From Thermothielavioides terrestris NRRL 8126 (taxonomy: Eukaryota; Ascomycota; Sordariomycetes; Sordariales; Chaetomiaceae), in contig NC_016461.1 of the NCBI RefSeq assembly GCF_000226115.1, positions 4,030,001 through 4,094,000 on the forward strand: a DNA stretch of 64,000 nucleotides. The letters run 5' to 3'. Below, piece by piece: positions 42,871 through 54,450 of the stretch. Both the position numbers and the translations under genes were made by a program. Under the pieces are notes generated by a model. That model saw only the letters and a list, made by a program, of their open reading frames with translations. It was not told the DNA's origin and ran no database searches. How positions within the stretch are numbered: position 1 is the first letter of the stretch; every line of letters begins with the position of its first letter.

Positions 42871-45800
42871 TTTTATATAGCTTTATATCGTTGTATTTAA
42901 AGTTGCTATATAATTTAATTAGCTACTACTAATTGTAATATCATTGTAATTTCGATTGATTTTTCGATTTAACCGACTTATAGAGTATATAAAAAGTGTA
43001 GATTAAAGCTACAATATAGCTAATTAGCTTCTTAGCGATAGCGATAATAGAAATAGCTTTAAATCAATTTATATAATAGTAGTGTAGGTAAGTAGGTAGG
43101 CGGCAACAACTATAGCTACGAGGTTGGAAGAAGGAAAGGAAGAAGAAGTGGGTAGAAGGCTCTAAGGCAGTAGAAAAAGCTATAGCCTATATACCTATAT
43201 AGTTCTTAAAGAATCAAAGGTTTCAATATCAACTATATAGAGTAAACATTGTTTATTTTTTAAAATCTATCTAACTACAAAGTATCTAGACTAGTAGTAG
43301 AATAGTAGCTAGCTAGTACCTCCTTTATATTTATATTCCTTCTTTAGTTTCTCTATAAAGCTGAGCTTAGGGGTTAGGATGAAATTTCTATTTATCTATG
43401 ATTTTATATAGTATTGAGCCTACTTTTAGAAACTTCGATCAACTCTATAAAGTTCGTCCTAAGGCTAAGACTTAGACTATTAGTAATATTTACTATATCT
43501 TAGTATTGTAGAAACTCCTTTCTAAACGCGCTAATTAGCTAAGAATTAAGCAATTTGCTTATAGTCTAGTAGCTAGCTAGCTACTAATCCTCTAACTTCT
43601 AGCTATTAGTTATTACAAAGTTCTTTAAAGTTGGAGGTAGAAATAAGGATATAAGGTAGTATAATCTAATAGCTAGCTAGTACTTAACTAGAGAACTATA
43701 TATTGCTATTTATTACTAAGATATAAACGAAGGAATATCTAACCTCTAAACCTATTATAGATCCTTCTAAACCTTGCCTAATAGCTTTCCTAAAATATAG
43801 TCGAGATCCTTTTATAAGCTATATATTGCCTATATATTATCCTAGATCTTATATATTGTAGTTTATAGCAACTATATTAGCTCCTAAACCTATAGGAATA
43901 GCTACTAATTAATAGAGACCTCGTCTAAGTTAGTAAAATCTATTAGCTATAGAACAATGCTATAGTATATCCTAAACCCCTTCGCTTCTAAGATGCTGAC
44001 TAGCTATTGGAAATACTTTAGCTATAACGAGTTCGTCAACAAGTGATAATACTAGATATATAAGTAGGGGAGCAACTAGCTCCTAAACTATATATACCTA
44101 TAGCAAGGGATACCAACTAGCTTTAGAATTAAGGTATTCTATAAGAGCTAAGTAACTTGATCTACCTAGTTGACTACGTTGTAGTAGTCTAGGTTACGAC
44201 GTTCGTCTAAAGTAGCCTACTTAAATGTAGAGACCTTAGTAGCAATGTTGGTAGTACCCTAGGCAGTTAGTTGTAGTAGCTAGATAGCTACTATACTACT
44301 TCGTTATTGCCTATTGTTGTACTATAGACTAGGGAACTAGTCTAGTATAAAAACGCTATTAAAGTCGAGAAGCTCGTTGGTATCGAACCGCTTATATATT
44401 ATCAATAGCTTATATATAATTAGTACTTAAGCCTATTTAGGTAGCTTATTAAAGCCCTAGCCGTTAAATTGCTCTATATATATAGCTAGGAATATATAAT
44501 TGAGACTCTTAAACTTAGCCTAGATTACTTTATTTTAGTAGTCTTATATATAGTAATTAAGGTAAATGATTAAACTAGTAAAAGGGAAGGTGCTAGCTAT
44601 CTACTACTTTAGTATAGGCTTAACGTTCTTAATCTTCGAGTACTATCCTTCGACTATATTTGTTATAGTAATTTAGTAGAGTAGGGGGGTCGTATCTTAT
44701 ATCTAATACGCCTATAGTCGAGTATTACTTAGCTAGTTATTCTTTAAATATTGCTTAAGCCTATTGGTACTAGCGTAAGCAATAGTAGCCTCAATAGACT
44801 TTATATAGCCTTTTTCTAAATAACGGCTTAGAAGAGTAGTCGTTATATAGCTAAGGCACTCCTTGTTAATACTAATCTAGCGCTTTAAAGTCTCTTAGCA
44901 ATACTTTATATAAAGGAGATGTTGTATATATAGGAGGCTATATTTATTATAGCTAAATGCCTCCTAGATAGTAAGTTGTTTAGTTATAGAGTCGTTGGTA
45001 ATTATATATTTTAGGAGCTAGCCCCTATTAGCTACTCCCCTATACTACTCTAGTAGTATATCTAGGTATACTACGATACTATTAGTAGTCTACTTCTCTA
45101 TAAAGAAGTAAGTAGAAAGGAGCTAGTAGCTATTGAAGTCCTAAACTATAATTGTAAATAGGTACTAACCGCTATAGGTAGTCTTATAAGTAGTATCTAT
45201 AATCGCTAGTTAGCTATACTTTTTTAATATATCTAATAAGTCTTTATATACGAAGACTAATGTAGAGGAGTTTTCACTAGGTATAATCAGTGCCTTATAC
45301 TTATACTAATCATTGTAGGCTAGTAGCTAGGTAATAGCTTTTATAAATTCTACCTCCTTGAAAACCTTATAGGATTATACTTTACAATTATTATATTTAT
45401 AGAGCTTAAGAGATCTATAAAGGTTATAAATCTCCTAGGTTATAATATACTAGCTACCTATATAGTAAAGACGTACCTTAGCCTTAGGAGTTTCGATATA
45501 GCTATATAGCTAATATTCTATAGCGCTATCGCTATATCTAGTAGTAAAGAGGTAAACAATATACTCTACAATAGTATATAGGCGTTTAACTATCTCGATA
45601 TCTTCTATTAAGTGATTATACCTATAGCGAATTACAATGTTAATAGTACTATCGTTGTACTAAACCTTATAGAGAGTATAGCGATATAGCTCTATATTCT
45701 ATAGCGTTCTATTGCGTTTACCTTACCCTTTAGTCTTTTATAGCGTTTTCTAGAGGCGATAGTAGAATATAGTCTTTATTTACTATTGCCTTAGAGCGTC

Positions 45801-46333
45801 TCTTCTACTATAGAAATACGATACCTAGCGCTATTTAGCTTATTAGGCTATATATAGAAGGGTAAACTCGCCTTCTTTGAACCAACGTTCCTAGATCTTC
45901 TAAATGTTGTTAGGAATTGCAAGGCTACTATTTAGTACCCTAGGCTCTAGTCTAGATAAGCGAATTAGGGATATATACCTATACCTACGTCTAGAAGCTA
46001 GTTCCTTTATAGAGGAACTGTCTCCCTTATTAGATAGTTCATTAGACAGTGTAGAGCTGTCTAGTAGCTAGGCAAAGGCTAGAGTAGGACTAGGAATACC
46101 GCTCGATTATAACGATTATACAATTAGAGGCTTAGAGATAGAGAGGAGCTAGGGCAATACCTACTAAGTAGCTAGATCAAGGTCGGGTTCAGTAGATATA
46201 TATTCTAGGACTAGGGAGCTCGCTATAAGTATAGTATTAGCAATTTAACGCTAATGATCAAATTCGTTATTTGACTAAACGGTACTTATATATTAAAGGG
46301 GACTAAGGGCGTTAATAGGCTATAGATACTATA

Positions 46334-46930
46334 TCATTTTATTACTAGCTATATAGCACGTTGTTTTATTGCTAGCTATATAGTATATTGTTTTATTGCT
46401 AGCTATATAGTATATCGTTTTACTATTAGCTATATAGTATATTGTTTTATTATCAACTATATAAATTAAGCTAGTCTATAGCTAGATCAATACTAAGCAA
46501 CTACTAATTAGTAGATAGTAAAACAATAGAACTTACCTAGCGTATCTTCTAGTTGCTAGCTATATAAAGCGAGCTAGTCTATAGTAGGATACTAGTCTAT
46601 AGCTAGATCAATGCTAAGTAACTGCTAATCGATAGATAGTAAAAACAATAGAACTTACCTAGTATATCGTTTTACTATCAACTATATAGTATATCGTTTT
46701 ATTATTAGCTATATAGTATATTATTTTATTACTAACTATATAAATTAAACTAGTCTATAGCTAAATTAATATTAAGCAATTACTAATCAGTAGATAGTAA
46801 AACAATAGAACTTACTTAGTATATCTTCTAGTTACTAGCTACGTAAAGCGAGCTAGTCTATAATAGGATATTAGTCTATAGCTAGATCAATACTTAGCAA
46901 CTACTAATATATATCAATAGTAAACTAGTT
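46334..46930. repeat. Right subterminal repeats of MULE copy 1
   Basis: Tandem ~27-bp units of the type TCGTTTTATTACTAGCTATA occur about five times at 46334-46460. The following ~270-bp block is then repeated once more (about 46660-46925). Copy 2 has the short units (57928-58040) but only one of the longer blocks, which accounts for most of the 276-bp length difference. Subterminal repeats often bind transposase; that role is inferred. Confidence 0.75.
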
Positions 46931-47237
46931 GACTAACTTACTAATAGGATCTATTAGATATAGGCTAAATATATAGTTCTATAGCGATACAACGTTGTAA
47001 TATAGGTCGAAGTACAATAGAGGGTAGGTATAGACGTAGATTAGTTAGGGAAACGTAGGTAGGATATAAACCAGTAGCTAGGTAGCTACTGATACGACGT
47101 AGGCGTAAGGACTACCGTATAGAAATTGTTAAGCGGCGGCAAAAGGAGTGACTTCTAAGCGTAGGACCTACGGGTATCTGTAGGGACTACGGAAATTAGG
47201 CTTGGTGGGACCTCTTTAACGTCTACCCTGTGGTCGG

Positions 47238-47715
47238 CTTGGCCCTGACTTGTCACTGGCTTTGGGCACTCCTACCCCTGGCTTTTTGTCTCGAGCTCAC
47301 CGACTTGTTCCTCCTAGACTTTCGGTGTCGGAGCCTCTTCTTCTGCACCCTTGGCTCTGAGGTGGTTTTCCGGCCCGCCAGCGAGCAAACTGCACCACGG
47401 AAGACATGACTAGTGCAAGGGACAGCGGGGACTCGTGCGTTTTTCCTCTCTCATTCTGCATGCCGTGGCCGGCAAAGCTGACGCTGGGTGCTGGGGCCCA
47501 CTGATGATGATTGGTCCCGGATCCTGTCAGACACAAGCATGCCACCGCTTGGCGGTGTATAAGTCGGGCTGCTCACCCGACCTCATCAATCATACGCATG
47601 ACGGCGATTTCTCTCTGCTGGATGCTGTCTCGCCTGCTGTCTCTCGACTGCTCGATGGGCCCAGCTGGTCGCACCTGGGTATCTGGGTCGTCCCGATGGT
47701 TCTTGTCGTTCCAGC
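47238..47715. promoter_or_regulatory. F-box gene upstream region next to MULE copy 1
   Basis: 478 bp of normal GC-rich sequence between the right target duplication of MULE copy 1 and the F-box gene start; no RIP-like decay is visible in it. It should contain the gene's promoter. Confidence 0.5.
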
Positions 47716-49041
47716 ATGGACTTCCTCCCCGTCGAGCTGGTCCGACTCGTCTTCCTGTACTGCGATGCTCCATCCGTGAGAGCCCTCCGCCTGGCATCGG
47801 CCAGATACGCCGATGTGGGCTACGAGTTCCTCCTTGAGCCGCATTTCACCGCCGTCGAGTGGAGAGACGACATCACGCGGCTCTACAACATCGCCGGCCA
47901 CGACCGTCTCCGCGGCAGCATCCGGTCGCTCACCTTCAACTTCTCCAAGGTCGACGAGTACAACGCCCGTCACACGACCTTTTTCCAGCACTGGCTGCAG
48001 GAGCCCGAGGAGCGCTGCGCGCTCCTCCAGGACGCGTGGACGAAGTACTACGAGCTGGAGGAAGGCGCCCGGAAACTGCCGCCGCTCCACACCCGCTCGG
48101 CCGCGGTGGAGGAGGCCTTCAAGCGGCTGCCCAACCTGAAGGACCTCGAGATCACGCTGACCAAGTGCCCCTACGACATCGAGGTCCTCAACGAGGTCTT
48201 CCAGGTCCGGTCGTGCCGCAAGCGGGACCGAAGCCAAGCGTGCAAGAACCTGAACGCCATCGTCTCGGCGGTCCGGCACGTGCGCCTCTCGTCGCTGTCC
48301 ATCGACCAGCTCCCGCTCGAGATCTTCCGCCTCCCCGACGACCGCCGGCACTGGTTCGACTGCGCGCGCTCCTTCGCGAGCCTGTCCCGGCTCAACCTCG
48401 TGCTCGACCCGCCCAGCAGCCTGCTCCCGTCGGCGCGCTTCCGCGCCATCAACGGCCTGGGCCACGTGCTCCACTACTGCGTCAACCTGACCCATCTCAG
48501 CCTCGCCTTCCACACGTACCACGCGCCGCTCGAGAAGTTCCACCTCTCCTTCCAGGCGCTCTTCTGCGGCTCCGACTTCGCCTTCCCCAGGCTCACCGAC
48601 CTGAAGCTCGAAGGCGTCAGCTGCGCCGAGGACGACCTGCGCGGCTTCCTCCTGCGGCACGCCGCCACGCTGGAGCGCCTCCGGCTGGGCGGCCGCGGCC
48701 TGGCCCGGCCGCACGAGTGGAGCATCGGCGGCGTGCACCTGCACGAGGGCTCGTTCCGGTCGCTGTTCGCGAGCCTGCAGGGCAGGCTGCCGCGGCTGAG
48801 GCGCTTCCACATGGAGGGCGACGCCGAGGCGGGCGACTTCATGGCCAGCTCGCGCGAGGTGTACGTCTTCCGGCCGGTGACGGACGACGACTGGCAGCCG
48901 GTGGAGGCGTCGGCCGAGGGGAAGCGCCGCTACCGGCCGGAGGGCCTGGCGTGCGTCAAGACGGTGGATTGCTTGGCGCTCGAGAGGTTCCTCGTCGAAG
49001 GCGGCGAGTACCCGCAGCTGGGGAAGGCTGTGGGGGAGTAG
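47716..49041 (+). CDS. F-box protein with leucine-rich-type C-terminal part
   Basis: An intronless frame of 441 residues. Residues 3-45 fit an F-box (DFLPVELVRLVFLYCDAPSVRALRLASARY), which would dock to Skp1 in an SCF ubiquitin ligase. The remainder has spaced leucine-rich segments (LPNLKDLEITL, VRHVRLSSLSI, LSRLNLVLD, NLTHLSLAF, LTDLKLEGV, LERLRLGG, LPRLRRFHMEG), suggesting an irregular LRR-like solenoid for substrate binding. Many ascomycetes carry large families of such proteins. Base composition and codon use look like ordinary genes of the window despite RIP-ravaged transposons on both sides. Substrate unknown. Confidence 0.82.
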   Translation: MDFLPVELVRLVFLYCDAPSVRALRLASARYADVGYEFLLEPHFTAVEWRDDITRLYNIAGHDRLRGSIRSLTFNFSKVDEYNARHTTFFQHWLQEPEERCALLQDAWTKYYELEEGARKLPPLHTRSAAVEEAFKRLPNLKDLEITLTKCPYDIEVLNEVFQVRSCRKRDRSQACKNLNAIVSAVRHVRLSSLSIDQLPLEIFRLPDDRRHWFDCARSFASLSRLNLVLDPPSSLLPSARFRAINGLGHVLHYCVNLTHLSLAFHTYHAPLEKFHLSFQALFCGSDFAFPRLTDLKLEGVSCAEDDLRGFLLRHAATLERLRLGGRGLARPHEWSIGGVHLHEGSFRSLFASLQGRLPRLRRFHMEGDAEAGDFMASSREVYVFRPVTDDDWQPVEASAEGKRRYRPEGLACVKTVDCLALERFLVEGGEYPQLGKAVGE

Positions 49042-49583
49042 TTGATCACCTGCCTGGGGAGAGGTGACCAGGCCATGGTCTAGGGAAGGTTAACCTTTTT
49101 TTACCTGCGCTTCCCACCAGGACCACTCGCCAAACCGACGGCCGCGACCTCATACCGGCAAGAAGCGCCCGTCATCACGATACACACGAAACCAATATCC
49201 GCCAAATGTAGATATCACGACTCATCACGGAGGTTTACGACGTCTTCGATTCAGACAGCAACGCATTTAGACTGGGGTTGGGGTTATTGGGGAGGGGCGG
49301 TTATGTCTTAACGGAACGGGGCGGGCGGCACAATTTTAGACAGAATGCAAGCAATTGGCGGTCAGACCTGAATACCATCTTCTCTTTCCCGAGATTGAGT
49401 CTGGGATGTTTGATCCCGAGTCTGTTTTCTTCCACTCCTTATGCTGCAGACAGACCAGTGCTCTACGCTGGATCTGGTAAGTGTATGAACTTGGTACTGG
49501 GCACGGCGAATCTCAACCGTTTGTTTTACGGTCTCATAACCCACTTGAACAAGCCCCAGCCGGTATTTAGGTGTTTCACGACT

Positions 49584-49630
49584 CAGGCAGGCAGGCAGCT
49601 AGGTAGGCAGGCAGACAGACTGGCAGCAGG
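49584..49630. repeat. GGCA-type tetranucleotide repeat
   Basis: An imperfect run of GGCA, GGTA and GACA units; a simple microsatellite. Confidence 0.75.
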
Positions 49631-50975
49631 TTTGGATTTCGGTGTGTTGCACATGGACCCAACATAGCACTGCACAGCGCCAATCCCGCATTAACGCCGA
49701 CCACCGACCGACCAACAACATCGATACATAGTAGCCTTGTGCTGCTGGCCAACGCTGGGTGTATTATTGTGTAGTAGGCAGTTAGCTGGCAAGCTAGCCA
49801 GCCCCGCCCGGTTCGACCACCCAAACTTCCTCTTGCCGAAGTGTCGGGATATTTTGTTTGCCTGTAGTTACCTCCCCTCGCTTGGTTGACAACCCCCGAG
49901 CCGCCGGCAGACACACCTTCAGGCTGTTGATCCTGACATGAATGCTTACAAGTGGTGTGAGCAGGTTTCCTATTCATAGTGCCTAAGTAATCAGTGAAGG
50001 CACGGTAGTTGACCTGCACTACAGCCCCGTACCCAGCAAGGCTGTTGATACAAGACCGATTCCGATAGGTGTGTTGCATGTTTTGTGGTGATCCAGTGAG
50101 AAGTGTCCAGCCCAACACAACCGTCTTGATTCAATATCCTGCTCCGCTGCCCAGACATGAAACGGATGGACCTTAGGTACTGAGAGTTCGCCAGCAAACC
50201 GTGCCTCGCCGCAGGACAGAGCGCGGCTGCATGCTGCACTGTGGCGGGCAGTAACCTCATCGTCGAGCTGTGGTCAACTGACTTGTGCAAGCAGAGCCCT
50301 GTCAGAACTGCCCGTGGGTCGAACGAAGGCAAGCCAATGCAGGTGGCCGGGACGCAGCAGCCCAACAGCATCTGTTGGGCGAGGCGTGCACTGATTGGCA
50401 GGTTGGCTGTGTGGTGAAGCAGGCAGACTTGCTTGCAAAGTCGTTTGACATGTATGTACATCTATAACACACAGCAGTATCCTGTGTACAAGGACCGTTC
50501 TCAAGGGGGTTGTTGTCATCATAGGACCGGCGAGCGAGCGAGTTGGGCGTCACAGAACGCATCTGTTGTGTCCGAGTCGCTGTGCCGTTCTCTTCTCGAC
50601 AACTCCGGATTGCTTTCCCATGCACACGCGCAAGGGAATCGTGTGGAGCCTGGGAAAAAATTTCCCATCTTATTCTTTCTTCTTCGCCTGCTCCTCGTTT
50701 GGTTCCTTGCATCGGAGAAGGGCCGATCAGCCAGATAGATCGCCCGCCCACGTCGAAGTGCCAGTCAAAGCGGGTGTTCCTGTGGCTTGCGTGGATCGCA
50801 TCGTTGGCATCATTGGCTTCATTGGCACGCCCGTGTCCGAGACAATCGGAAGTGTCTTGGGGTGAGATTCTTGTCTCATCGCACTCCTACGCTCGCTGAT
50901 AATTTCCGGATGGTGACTGCGGGGGGCTGGCAAAAACAAAGGATCGCGTTGCGCGCAGGAAGCTAATATACAATA

Positions 50976-51338
50976 CAATGCTTGTTTGTTTGTTAGTTTG
51001 GTTCTTACCCCCACTTTTTGACAGGGGGCTACAGCCAACCAAAGTCGGCCTTTTGACCCGCCTGTTCCGTTCTCTAGCCTCATCACTCTCCAGACTCCAA
51101 GATCAAGTGAGGCACGTTCGAGTATAGTGAAGCAGTGGATTGAACGCAATTATCCTATCTAGCTAACTGGCCAGGTACCGAAGAAAGCTGCATTACGGGC
51201 AGAGGCTGCAGTGCCCCTGACTTTCTATTGCGGTTAGTCTATTCTATGCCAAGACGGCTAGGTAGGTACCTGTGATTTAGAGCCCCTGTCGTGATCCACC
51301 ATAAGTACCAAGCTAACGAACAAACAAGGGGGGCATTG
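50976..51338. mobile_element. MITE family 1, copy b (inverted relative to copy a)
   Basis: 363 bp, the reverse complement of 16924-17284 with scattered substitutions and small indels. Termini CAATGC...GCATTG are flanked by TA at 50974-50975 and 51339-51340. Features shared with copy a include the stretch around CCCCCACTTTTTGACAGGG near one end and AGACTAACCGCAATAGAAAG in the other half. Not RIP-saturated. Confidence 0.87.
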
Positions 51339-53934
51339 TACGAAGTCGAGCGAATGGATGATCACGGCCTCCAGGTTTGGATCGATTTGGAGCAGGTTCC
51401 CGTGGCGCCGGCAAACAAAGTGAGCACATGACGACGCGGATCGCTTCGCGGATCCCTGCGTGGATCGCTGGTCGGGTTAGGCTGGTCCCGCTCAGGATGG
51501 GCGCATGAACCACCCAGGGGCTGGCAGGGACGGCGCGCGAGGGCGAAGTTGATGTCAGGTTTTTCGTTAAATTTACGTTCCTTGTGCAGTTGGTCATCCC
51601 GTCTTCACGGTGAAGCAACACCGCTGACTTGCTTCATACCCCATAGTTCTAACGCATGGAGCCACAATGGTCGAATATTTACGCTATACGATGTCGTGAG
51701 GTTCGCTCAGCGGCGGTGCATGACGCTTCTTGCTCTGAATAAGCAACCAGATGCTTGTTGGACGGATTTATTGCTGCTCACTATAATCCGTCAAAGCTGA
51801 GCTTATGTGTGCATGCGTCAGGCTGCTCAATCCCCGTCCAGCGCGTACCCAGCATTTCCATGAAACACGCTCGCATTCCACATGAATGTCTCTCCCTGTC
51901 TATCGATCGCCTCTTTCTGTGTTTCCCTGGATCCCGCGGCCAATCCGCTCGCCCTTGAAATGCACGCCAGCGGCGCAAGCTCGGTCTAGTCTTGTGCAAT
52001 ATCAACCTGGATCGGGTGGCTTTGTAAATGGGCACCTCGTGATCGCGAACTGGGCTCGAGCTCGATGAGATCAGCGATGGAGCACATCGGTAGGTAAGGT
52101 ACCTTAGTCAATACTGCGTATATCGAGAGCCGAGTCCATGACGACCCATGCTCGCCCTTCCCGGCAGTGGGCACGCATGAAGCTTGGATGCCAATCAATC
52201 TTGGGGTGCAACAATCAATTGCTGTCAGGCACCCAACAGCGGGAGCTGCACACCCTCAGGCCTTCAACCCGGAACACGACGGATTACCTCCACGACGGAT
52301 TGCACCAGGCGCTGTGGGGTTCCCACCTGCAGTACCTGTTCTTGGTGGGCGATTGCGCCGTCATTGCTGCGTGCAAGTGCATGGTAACTGGTCCCCGCGA
52401 GCAGTGAGTGGTCGGAACAGGGAAGCGACCACCTGCAGCACTTGGCCCAGCTGCATTGACCCCTGTCACCCCTGTCGGGCTATGATTCTGGGCTTTTTCG
52501 CCTTTCTTTTCGGTCGTCGTTAAAGAGGTCCCGCCAAGACTAATTTCCAGCCCCTGTCAACGCCACCCCCCCACTACAACTCAAAGTACTATAGCAGTAC
52601 CGGCAAGGGGTCTTCGTATATATTCTAGGGTATAGCGCGCTTAAAGGTGGGTAATAGCGCGCTTATACTATAGGCTAGCTATAGGCTATCGCTATATCTA
52701 TACTATATTAGTTAAGTCTATATAGTAGGTGATATAATCTATTTTAGAGCTATTACTATCTTATTATATAAGAATAGGTTATATATAGAGGCTATAGCTA
52801 AGCTAAGGAAGTATAAGACTATATTTAACCTAGGTAAAGCCTAGCTAGCTACTAGATAGTAGTAGAAATATATTAAAATAAAAGAATTAAACTTAAGTAT
52901 CTACTTTACCTTTATCTTTATCCTTATCTTTATTACCTTTCCTACTCTAAATTTCCTTATATTATACTAATTAGCTATTAGCTAGTTATAAAATAGAGGT
53001 ATAGTATATTTATAATATTCTATTTAATATTTATAAAGTGCCTATATATTTAGGTTAGGGCTTTAGTATATTGCTTAGCCTCCTCTAGAGCATTTTAAGC
53101 TAGCTAGGCTAACTCTTTAATAGTAGTAGCTAGCTACTTAGCAACTATAGCCTAGCGCTCCGCCGTTAGAGCAACTCTTTCTTTAATACTTTACTAGAGC
53201 TTAGCCTTAGTAAGTAAAAGGTAAGCTATAGAGGTGGTAAGAGCACTAGACGTAGGTATACTAACGTTAGCTAGGGGCAAGGCGATAGCGATCTCTTTAT
53301 ATATTATACCTTTTAGTACTAGTTAGTTAGATATAAATATAAGATAGCTATAGAGCTATATAGCTTATAAATAGTTATAACTAAACGCCTATTCTATACT
53401 TTAAAGTTAGTAGGTAGAGGCTTGTCTTCGTCAACTTCAAAGACTTATTTATACTATTTAATAATCTTTAGTTAAATTATAGAAGGTAGCTACTAATAGC
53501 TTATTAATACTAGACTAATAGTCGTTCGTTAGTTAATATTATTTATAAAAATATAGGACTTAGTATAGCTCTACTTAGTATACTCCTAGTATATATTACT
53601 TAGATCTATATACTAGTTAGCGAATATAAACCTAATATATTAAAAAATATAATACTATACTTACTTTCTTAGAAGTAGTAGACCTATATATCCCTATTAT
53701 AGATATATATAACGTAGACTATATATAATATCGCCTATACCTTACTATAGTTAAACTTCTCTTTCTTCTTCTTAGCTTATCTAACGTTAGCTAGCTATTA
53801 ACTAGTACCTAAATAGTACTCTTTACTAAAGATTTTATACCTAAGGACCTAGCTAGGCGCTTCTAAGGGTTGTTAGATATAACTAGCTTAGACTTACCTT
53901 TATTAGCAAGGGTAGCGAAGGTAGTAGAGGTAGT

Positions 53935-54263
53935 AAAGGTGGGGGGGGCGGGGGGGGCTAGCTACTTACTAGTAGTGTTCTTACTACTAGTACTAATATT
54001 AGTAGTAGTAGTAGACGTAGGACGTATATAGAAGCGCTACTACTATTAGCTAGGGGCAATAGGGGCTAGGGGGGCAGGGGGAGCTAGCTACTTACTAGTA
54101 GCGTTCTTACTACTAGTGCTAGTATTGGTAGTAGTAGTAGGCGTAGAATATATAGGGTGGGCGTAGGAGCGCTACTATTGCTAGCTCGGGGTAGTGGGAG
54201 GGGCGGCGGCTAGGGCGAAGGGGGCGGCGAGAGCTAGCTACTCACTAATAGCGCCTTCGTTGA

Positions 54264-54302
<39 letters not shown>

Positions 54303-54450
54303 ACGCGAGGTACATAGGACGCGTAGAGCGGGGCTAAAGGCGCTACTACTACTGGTCAGAGGCGGTAGGAGGGTCGGCGGCAAGGGCTAGGGGGGTAGTA
54401 GGAGCTAGCTACTTACTAGTAGTAGAAGCGTCGTTGTTAGCAATAGTAGG
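53935..54450. repeat. Internal degenerate tandem repeats of MULE copy 2
   Basis: Counterpart of the copy 1 array at 42330-42870, with the same GCTAGCTACT unit starts and a perfect GTA trinucleotide tract near 54270-54300. Confidence 0.7.

Larger units (their letters stand above)
40926..47227 (-). mobile_element. MULE-type DNA transposon, copy 1, destroyed by RIP
   Basis: 6302 bp of extremely TA-rich sequence between termini containing the inverted 20-mer GTTAAAGAGGTCCCGCCAAG (one mismatch at the right end). The 10-bp flanks match: CTGCGGTCGG (40916-40925) and CTGTGGTCGG (47228-47237). The element aligns over its length to copy 2, differing mostly by C/T and G/A transitions. No frame is intact. 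Reading the minus strand at about 45.55-44.64 kb and treating TAG/TAA as mutated Gln/Trp codons gives a MULE transposase pattern: IIDTTYKTT (Asp codon 45195-45197), then TNDS (Asp codon 44991-44993), then a C/H block (IKYC, IKHC in copy 2). Hence Mutator-like, dead. Confidence 0.9.
49042..52503. other. Gene-poor region holding a MITE
   Basis: After the F-box gene no credible gene is seen before MULE copy 2. It contains a GGCA/GGCAGACA microsatellite at about 49584-49630 and the second copy of MITE family 1 (50976-51338). Frames of up to 180 codons are composition artefacts as far as I can tell. Confidence 0.5.

Noticed and set aside
46334..46460. CRISPR-like array of regular ~27-bp repeats
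   Set aside because: The units are contiguous without unique spacers, lie inside a transposon end and the genome is eukaryotic.
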